Assembly (NCBI GenBank): GCA_958496175.1 | Contig: OY292275.1 | Span: 55,753,701 to 55,817,700, forward strand | Direction: 5' to 3' | DNA: 64,000 nucleotides | DNA from: Sisyra terminalis | Lineage: Eukaryota > Arthropoda > Insecta > Neuroptera > Sisyridae | Shown: one piece after another, positions 58,754-64,000 of the stretch | Layout of the letters: the number at the start of each line of letters is the position of its first letter | How positions within the stretch are numbered: position 1 is the stretch's first letter | Made by a program: the position numbers and the translations under genes | Notes under the pieces: model-generated | Databases searched by the model: none | Seen by the model: only the letters and a program-made list of their open reading frames with translations | Told to the model about the DNA's origin: nothing

Positions 58754-58833
<80 letters not shown>
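58754..58833. repeat. (TA)n microsatellite
   Basis: About 40 uninterrupted TA units, the longest in the window. Confidence 0.95.
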
Positions 58834-58834
<1 letters not shown>

Positions 58835-61188
58835 CGAAACTAGGGATATATATCAATATATGAGTTTGTCTCTCTTCTAACAAGCGATCGTTTATATTGG
58901 CAGTATTGAAGTTCCAGCCAACTATATAATATTGTTACATAGAACCGATGATACCAATATAATAGAACCAATGTCGGGTGATGTTACTGTTTGGAAGGCA
59001 CTAACTCACCCCTAAATACCCCACCCCCCATTACTATACTTGCTCAAATGAAAGTTCTTCCTCTCAATTTTGATACCACTAACCGATCCATATACAAATA
59101 AATTTCTTCATTTTCCCATTTCTGTTTTCCAACTCCAGCACAATTCGTAATATTAAAATAATATATACCAAGGAGATAAACAATAGCGCACAATGGTTGG
59201 ATCGGTGGTCAATTCATAATGCTAAGCAGCTAACTTTATTCATCCACTTATTTTCTTAATCAAAGCCTTAAATTACTTTGCAGTCCATTGATTGAATTCT
59301 CTAATTAAAAATCTTTCAACTCTTTGATGTATTTGTTTATTCGTTGAGTGGCCTCATACTTGAATACGACGCTTAATTTACATTTTCCTTTAAAATTTTC
59401 ATTAAAATTAAAATCGAATTTTCAATTTTACTCTTCCAAAAATAATAGAATGTTTGCGCTGATATTAAAAGCAAAATTAATTGCGAAGTACCTAACATCG
59501 CAAAGAAATTGTGAAGAATGAATTAAAAATTATCAAAATTATTTCTTTTAAAGATATCATTAGGTAAACATATCTTTCTTCTAAAATTTCTTACAAGAAA
59601 ACCCCGTCATTTTATTAAAATTATAAAAATTTTAAGCCTGTTATAGATCACAAAATAAACGATCAAAATGTCCGACACTTTTCATGATAAATAAATCTGT
59701 AAATGAACTAGTTTACAAAGTTAAGTAAGACTCTAGGGATTTTCCGAAATTTTGCGTGAAACCCCGTGAAAACTAACTCCTGTGATTTTGAGTATGTGTG
59801 GGTGTTTATTTAAGCAAATCTTCAACCGGTTCTATGGATTTTTTTCCGAATCCCTATCTACACTTGTAAATGTGAATCCAACCATTTCCCATTATTGTGG
59901 TTGGGATAAAAAGTTTCATAAGTTTCAAGTTGTCGATTTCATCTCTTACGTCTTGTTTATCTCCCGAAATATTTACGCAGTAAATTCAGTTAACATATTC
60001 CTTCGACTGTAATATATAAAAACCGGCCTTAGAATTTCATCGAATTTTCTCAAAAATCTTCGAGTTTAGTTCGCTGATTTTTTTTTTTGTATTTTTTAAT
60101 CCTTGTTCAATATATAAAAGCAAAGAAATAAAATAACCAAAAGTTGTTAGAATATTTCTGGTATTTTTCTGGAAAAACTCATGAAAATTGAGTCACGATT
60201 TTTTTTACATTTTGTAGTCCTTGAACCGGAAAAAATATTGAAAATTTCTGATAAATCAGCAAGCAAACCTATTTCATTTGTAACTATTTTGTATATGTAC
60301 TTTGATATTCCTGTCACCTTCTACAATAGTAAGATTTCAACCCCTAAATTCCTTGATTGCTTTTGGAAATTACTGTATAGGTTTACATAAGTGCAAGTTA
60401 CATAATGTATATTGTTTTTATTTTTTGAAGGAATCTTTAAATCTTTTTTTTATTAAAATTTGGTACCATTATTTTTTGATTGCAACTTGGCAATGACTGG
60501 CTTCTCCAAATTTTGATTTCAATCTCTATCTTTTGTCTATTTTCAAAAGACTTTCGTACAAAACTTAAATAGAATTGCACCCTTTCGATTGTTATCCTCA
60601 ATAACATCCCTTAAAATTGGATCATTTTTTTAAATAATTTTTTCCGAATTTTTAAAAATCAACAGGTAATAATACATGTTAATTATTTATTACTAGGTAC
60701 CATTTGAACTTATCCCTAAATATTTGAAATTATTAGTGCATTAGATGTTTTTTTCTTAGACACAAAAGCTATTACACCACAAATTTCTCTTTTTACTTAT
60801 CATTGCTGATTAAATCAATTTTTAATTTTTCCCAAATACCTAAAATTTGCCCATTCTTGACACTTTCGGAGTTCGATTTCAAACCCAACCTATTTCTTCC
60901 TTGAATTATGCATTGTAGGCTTACATAAGTACACTCATTCGACATAATAACAAACCGTCAAAAGAATTTGTCATTTTTTTCTTCATTATGTTTTTCTACA
61001 ACAACTATTTAATTTTGAATTTAAATACATAAAATTATCAATACGTTAGATGTTGTTCCGTAAGATGTTCACACCACTATGGTCCGTCCAGGAGTTACAA
61101 AATTTTCATTAAACATTGACCAAGAAAATGTAAACGGATTGTTAACTTTTGATTTTTGTAATATTTATCAAAATTTAACAGGTAGCTG
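58834..61188. other. AT-rich sequence, no gene recognised
   Basis: Short frames such as 59782-60012 and 60181-60496 are low-complexity and unassigned; no repeats shared with the rest of the window were seen. Confidence 0.35.
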
Positions 61189-62379
61189 GTGCCAAAGGTA
61201 AAAAAGGTACTATTTGTTTTAAATGATTAAAGTTGATCTTTATGTATACTTTAGCAAAGAATTAAAAATTAATAATTACTACTGCCAGCACTTTCCGTCG
61301 GCCGTAACTTATACCAGGCGCCTTAAAACTCCAAAAAAATTTAGATTTTTCTTATTTTCTCAAGCCTAATTTTTATACATGATATTCAGGGAACTATGAC
61401 AAAACTTTAGGTGAAGAGCCAGACCAATCAGATGGGCCAAATATCAACAAATATATGATGGGTTAAAGTTCACAAAAATGGGTTTTCTGAATTTTTCAGC
61501 GAAATGGTTAGCTTAATGATTCATGATAACGAAGATGATAACGTTTCAGAGAAAAACGATACTAAAATTTACTTTAGTTGCATTGTCCATAATATACATG
61601 ACTATGTGAATCACTACCTATGTACCTTACCTAACCATCATTAACAATAATATTCCCTGAATTATGATAAAAATAATTTTTTTAATTTTAATTAAATAAC
61701 TTAGGACCTGTGAAAAATATCAAAAACTTTTATAGAGATAAGTTATAGGAAAAAAAGTGCTCTAAAAATAATGTCCTATAAAATTTTCTCATAAAATTGA
61801 TGGTTGCGTCAAAAAATTGAAAAAAATATTAAAATTTCTCTTTAGTTCAACTTTGACCTCGAATAACTTTTGAAGGAATAGATATATCAAAAACTTGTAC
61901 AAAGATCTTTTTTGTAGATCGTTCAATTTTCTATAAGAATATACCTTGGTTATTCCGAAATATTATCACCAACGTGAGCTATAAAATTCCAAAGTGCAAG
62001 AGAATATTGTTTCCATGTTATTTAAATTGAAAATCGAAATTGGCGATGCGGCACCTCTAAATATTAATATTAAGAGCTTAAACTTTCACAGGATTTTTTT
62101 TTGTCATTCCCAACAATATTTTCGATATAATTAAGAAAAAAAAAATCATAATTTTTTTTGAATCAGTCTAATGTACATCATTTGACGTATTAAATAAGTA
62201 AGACTTTGTTTTAGTTGCTTTAAAGCGTCTGATAAAAGTAACGACGAACGGAAAGTGTTAAAGTAGTGATTGTTATTTTTTTAACTATATTCTCTAAAAC
62301 ATATGTAAATTCAACTTATTAAAATAAGAATTAAAAACAAAGTAACAGTATCGTTACTTACCTTTAGCACTAGCTACCA
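61189..62379. mobile_element. TIR element with about 150-bp terminal repeats, hosting a nested foldback
   Basis: CAGGTAGCTGGTGCCAAAGG at 61189 mirrors the end at about 62358-62379 (complement CTGGTAGCTAGTGCTAAAGG). Further inside, ACTACTGCCAGCACTTTCCG (about 61278) mirrors the CGGAAAGTGTTAAAGTAGT block near 62250. Arms diverge moderately. A foldback copy sits in the middle. No transposase; TSD not clear. Confidence 0.7.
61690..62168. mobile_element. foldback element, partial copy (g), nested
   Basis: Matches the centre and right half of the element at 56702-57599: TAACTTAGGACCTGTGAAAA, GACCTCGAATAACTTTTGAAG, CTTGGTTATTCCGAAATATT, CCATGTTATTTAAATTG, CTCTAAATATTAATATTAAG and terminal TTTTTTTTGAATCAGT. 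The left arm is missing. Confidence 0.88.
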
Positions 62380-62483
62380 GTCGAAGGTAGCAGGTACACA
62401 AATTAAAGTTAATACTTATTCTACTTAATCCCATACATTTGGTTCGTTAGAAAATAAGTAAAGTCTAACAAATTTTAGATTAA

Positions 62484-62708
62484 TACAAAATTGATGTATC
62501 AACAAGTAATGCAGCGGGATACCTCAACTGTAATAATTATGAAGAAGTGGTTACCGTTCCTCATCTTCTAATCAACTGTACTGCCCTAGTCCATTGGAGG
62601 AAGAAGTTTGGATTAGAAAATGACATTAGGGATATATTTAATAAAAAAAAAACGATGTATGAAAGACCAGGGTTTTCGAAAGTGACCGGACTGCTTAATA
62701 AAATTTAA
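62484..62708 (+). pseudogene. C-terminal tail of a non-LTR retrotransposon polyprotein
   Basis: A 74-codon open stretch reads YLNCNNYEEVVTVPHLLINC, TALVHWRKKFGLENDIRD and ERPGFSKVTGLLNKI before TAA. The C...C...HLL..C arrangement followed by R..FG parallels the zinc-knuckle tail after RNase H in R1/I/LOA-type LINEs (C..C...E...H.L..C..). The Jockey copies in this window have a different C-terminus, so it is another element. No RT or RNase H motif is visible upstream. Confidence 0.45.
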
Positions 62709-63061
62709 AGAGTTGAAGTTATAAAATATACTTAAGATCTTATTATAAATCAATACAAATAATGCGACCATGTATACAAATATAAGTGAACCGACAGTTA
62801 CAAAATGACCAGTGATGTTTAAGCTTCTTAAATCAGATGAAAAACAATAATTATGCTAATCTTTGACGAATTGGGTTTGTGATTTTTTTTTTGTGATAAA
62901 TGGAAAGATCATATATAAGTTTTATAGCAAAACTATTTTTTGTTTTTTTTTTTTTTTTCGCAATAATTTAAAAGTTATTTCAAAATAAAAATTAATTTTT
63001 GAATTTTTTGAATCTAGTACCGAAGACACGCCGACAGCTCCCGAACAAAACCGAGCGCGTG

Positions 63062-63473
63062 TGACGTCATAATGTTAGTTGTCACTCATTGCAGTTGATA
63101 CAGAAATAAAAAGACAGTGTTTTGATTGATTTAATTCTGTTGTGATAGTTAAATATTGAAATTTATATTGAACATGTCGAACCTTAAAAGTTATCGTTCT
63201 TGTTTTGTACCATTATGTACGAATACTACAAAAACTACTCCTAACAAAATGTTTTTAAATGTTCCCCAAGACGGCAAACGTCGAAATAAATGATTTCAAG
63301 CAGTGCACTTATATTATCAGACTTTGCCTTTATAAATCTTTTATCACACATAGCTAATTGGAATCAACTAACGACTCGTTTTTTAGCAATAAATTTTCAA
63401 TATTATTGTCTAGTCACGTGTAATAGCTGTAAACGCTGTACTGTTATTAAATAGCTATAACATTATGACGTCA
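63062..63473. repeat. inverted TGACGTCATAATGTTA repeats flanking a THAP fragment
   Basis: TGACGTCATAATGTTA at 63062-63077 is repeated exactly inverted at 63458-63473. GCGCGT sequence lies just outside on both sides (63056, 63493). Looser matches extend inwards. May be the TIR of a THAP-bearing element, or promoter sequence. Confidence 0.6.
63174..63293 (+). pseudogene. truncated THAP domain
   Basis: ATG-started 39-codon frame reads SCFVPLCTNTTKTTPNKMF and LNVPQDGKRRNK, then TGA where THAP domains have the conserved Trp (TGG to TGA is one change). THAP is a C2CH zinc-dependent DNA-binding domain that occurs in P-element transposases and related proteins. The first Cys pair (C-x4-C) and the FLNVP-type strand are present; the later C-x2-H pair and AVPTIF box are absent. 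Following codons decay at once. A dead fragment, probably from a transposon. Confidence 0.75.
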
Positions 63474-64000
63474 CAACTATGGTGACCACTCATGGCGCGT
63501 TTATAGTCACGTGATTTTTTTTAAATTTTATCAATTTTTAATCGTTTATAATTAATTGATTTTTTGCAAGTTTTTTGCATTAAATATCAATATTATTAAT
63601 AATAAAGTTTTAAAATACATGAAAAAAATCAATATTTTTTTTTTCCAAAATCCCAATTATAAAAAGTCTTAAGTAAAACTTTGTTACAACTCATAAGTCA
63701 ATAAAACGACATTTATTTCCAGTCTTTCTAAAATTTTATGTCTATCTTCTAACCTAAATTTTAAATTTTAAATCCAAAATCTTTGTTAGCACATTGCATA
63801 GTATATAAATTGTAAATATATAGAAGGCAATAAAGGATTTTTAAAAAAAAATAATCCAAAATCAAAAATTACAATTGATAACTTGAAGATTTGCTGGTGA
63901 AAGCTCTCTTTGTAAAAGTTTTTTATTAGAGCTTTTGAGAAAATAAATATTCTTTTTTGCATTTGTTATCGTAGTTCAATAGTTCCCATTGTTAAATATT
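63474..64000. other. AT-rich sequence, nothing recognised
   Basis: Contains TAGTCACGTGATTTTTTT near 63504 and long A/T runs; no coding signal. Confidence 0.35.

Overview
The window looks like a transposon-saturated, gene-poor stretch of an insect nuclear genome. It is strongly AT-rich, carries many (TA)n microsatellites, and contains Jockey- and RTE/CR1-type non-LTR retrotransposon fossils, Tc1/mariner, pogo-like, hAT and Helitron DNA transposons, long foldback elements, and one stray exon of the insect-expanded GMC oxidoreductase family. I see no intact host gene, no rRNA and no complete tRNA. Order or genus cannot be fixed from the sequence alone.

Region 1-8 kb: a satellite of about 1.25-kb units. 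Four units run 489-5157 (the fourth truncated) and a fifth is stranded at 6974-8020 after an 1.8-kb interruption that holds an old non-LTR fragment. At the left edge the satellite flips orientation, giving a 762-bp head-to-head inverted repeat with a loop of about 45 bp. Each unit carries TGACGTCA palindromes, a conserved 42-nt hairpin, a tRNA-like A-box/B-box pair and, on the minus strand, a 125-codon ORF that is open in unit 4 and almost open in unit 3.

Region 8-22 kb: AT-rich DNA with one foldback fragment, a GMC oxidoreductase exon behind a splice-acceptor-like site (11085-11207), a foldback element (12293-12940), a 5'-truncated Jockey copy (14701-16092) plus a second Jockey tail (16478-16651), a G-quadruplex-type repeat (18253-18276) and a diverged tandem duplication (20480-21170).

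Region 22-31 kb: a coding-like duplicated sequence was hit by a hAT element with perfect 8-bp target-site duplications (22650-23543) and borders a pogo-like element (23754-24665). Then come a foldback (26104-27000), a palindromic element (27698-27944), an RTE-type fossil with a mariner fragment inside it (28073-29180) and another Jockey 3' end (29766-30490).

Region 33-46 kb: an orphan promoter-like block with TATA, initiator and heat-shock-element-like motifs (33520-33885), a foldback (33888-34910), an RTE-like tail (38350-38760), an internally deleted Tc1 element with TA target site (40849-41495), a minus-strand Jockey pseudogene (41590-42652) abutting a foldback, and two large palindromes (43312-43610 and 45621-46190) that share a hammerhead-like core motif with 27698-27944.

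Region 47-64 kb: a hAT-like TIR element containing a large foldback (47421-49022), a hAT MITE with 8-bp TSD (50248-50961), a non-autonomous Helitron (53319-54260), a foldback sitting against a (TA)n tract (56702-57599), a nested TIR element (61189-62379), a retrotransposon C-terminal tail (62484-62708) and a THAP-domain fragment between inverted TGACGTCA-containing repeats (63062-63473). Functionally this is a graveyard of mobile elements. The most unusual part is the ORF- and hairpin-bearing satellite at the left edge.
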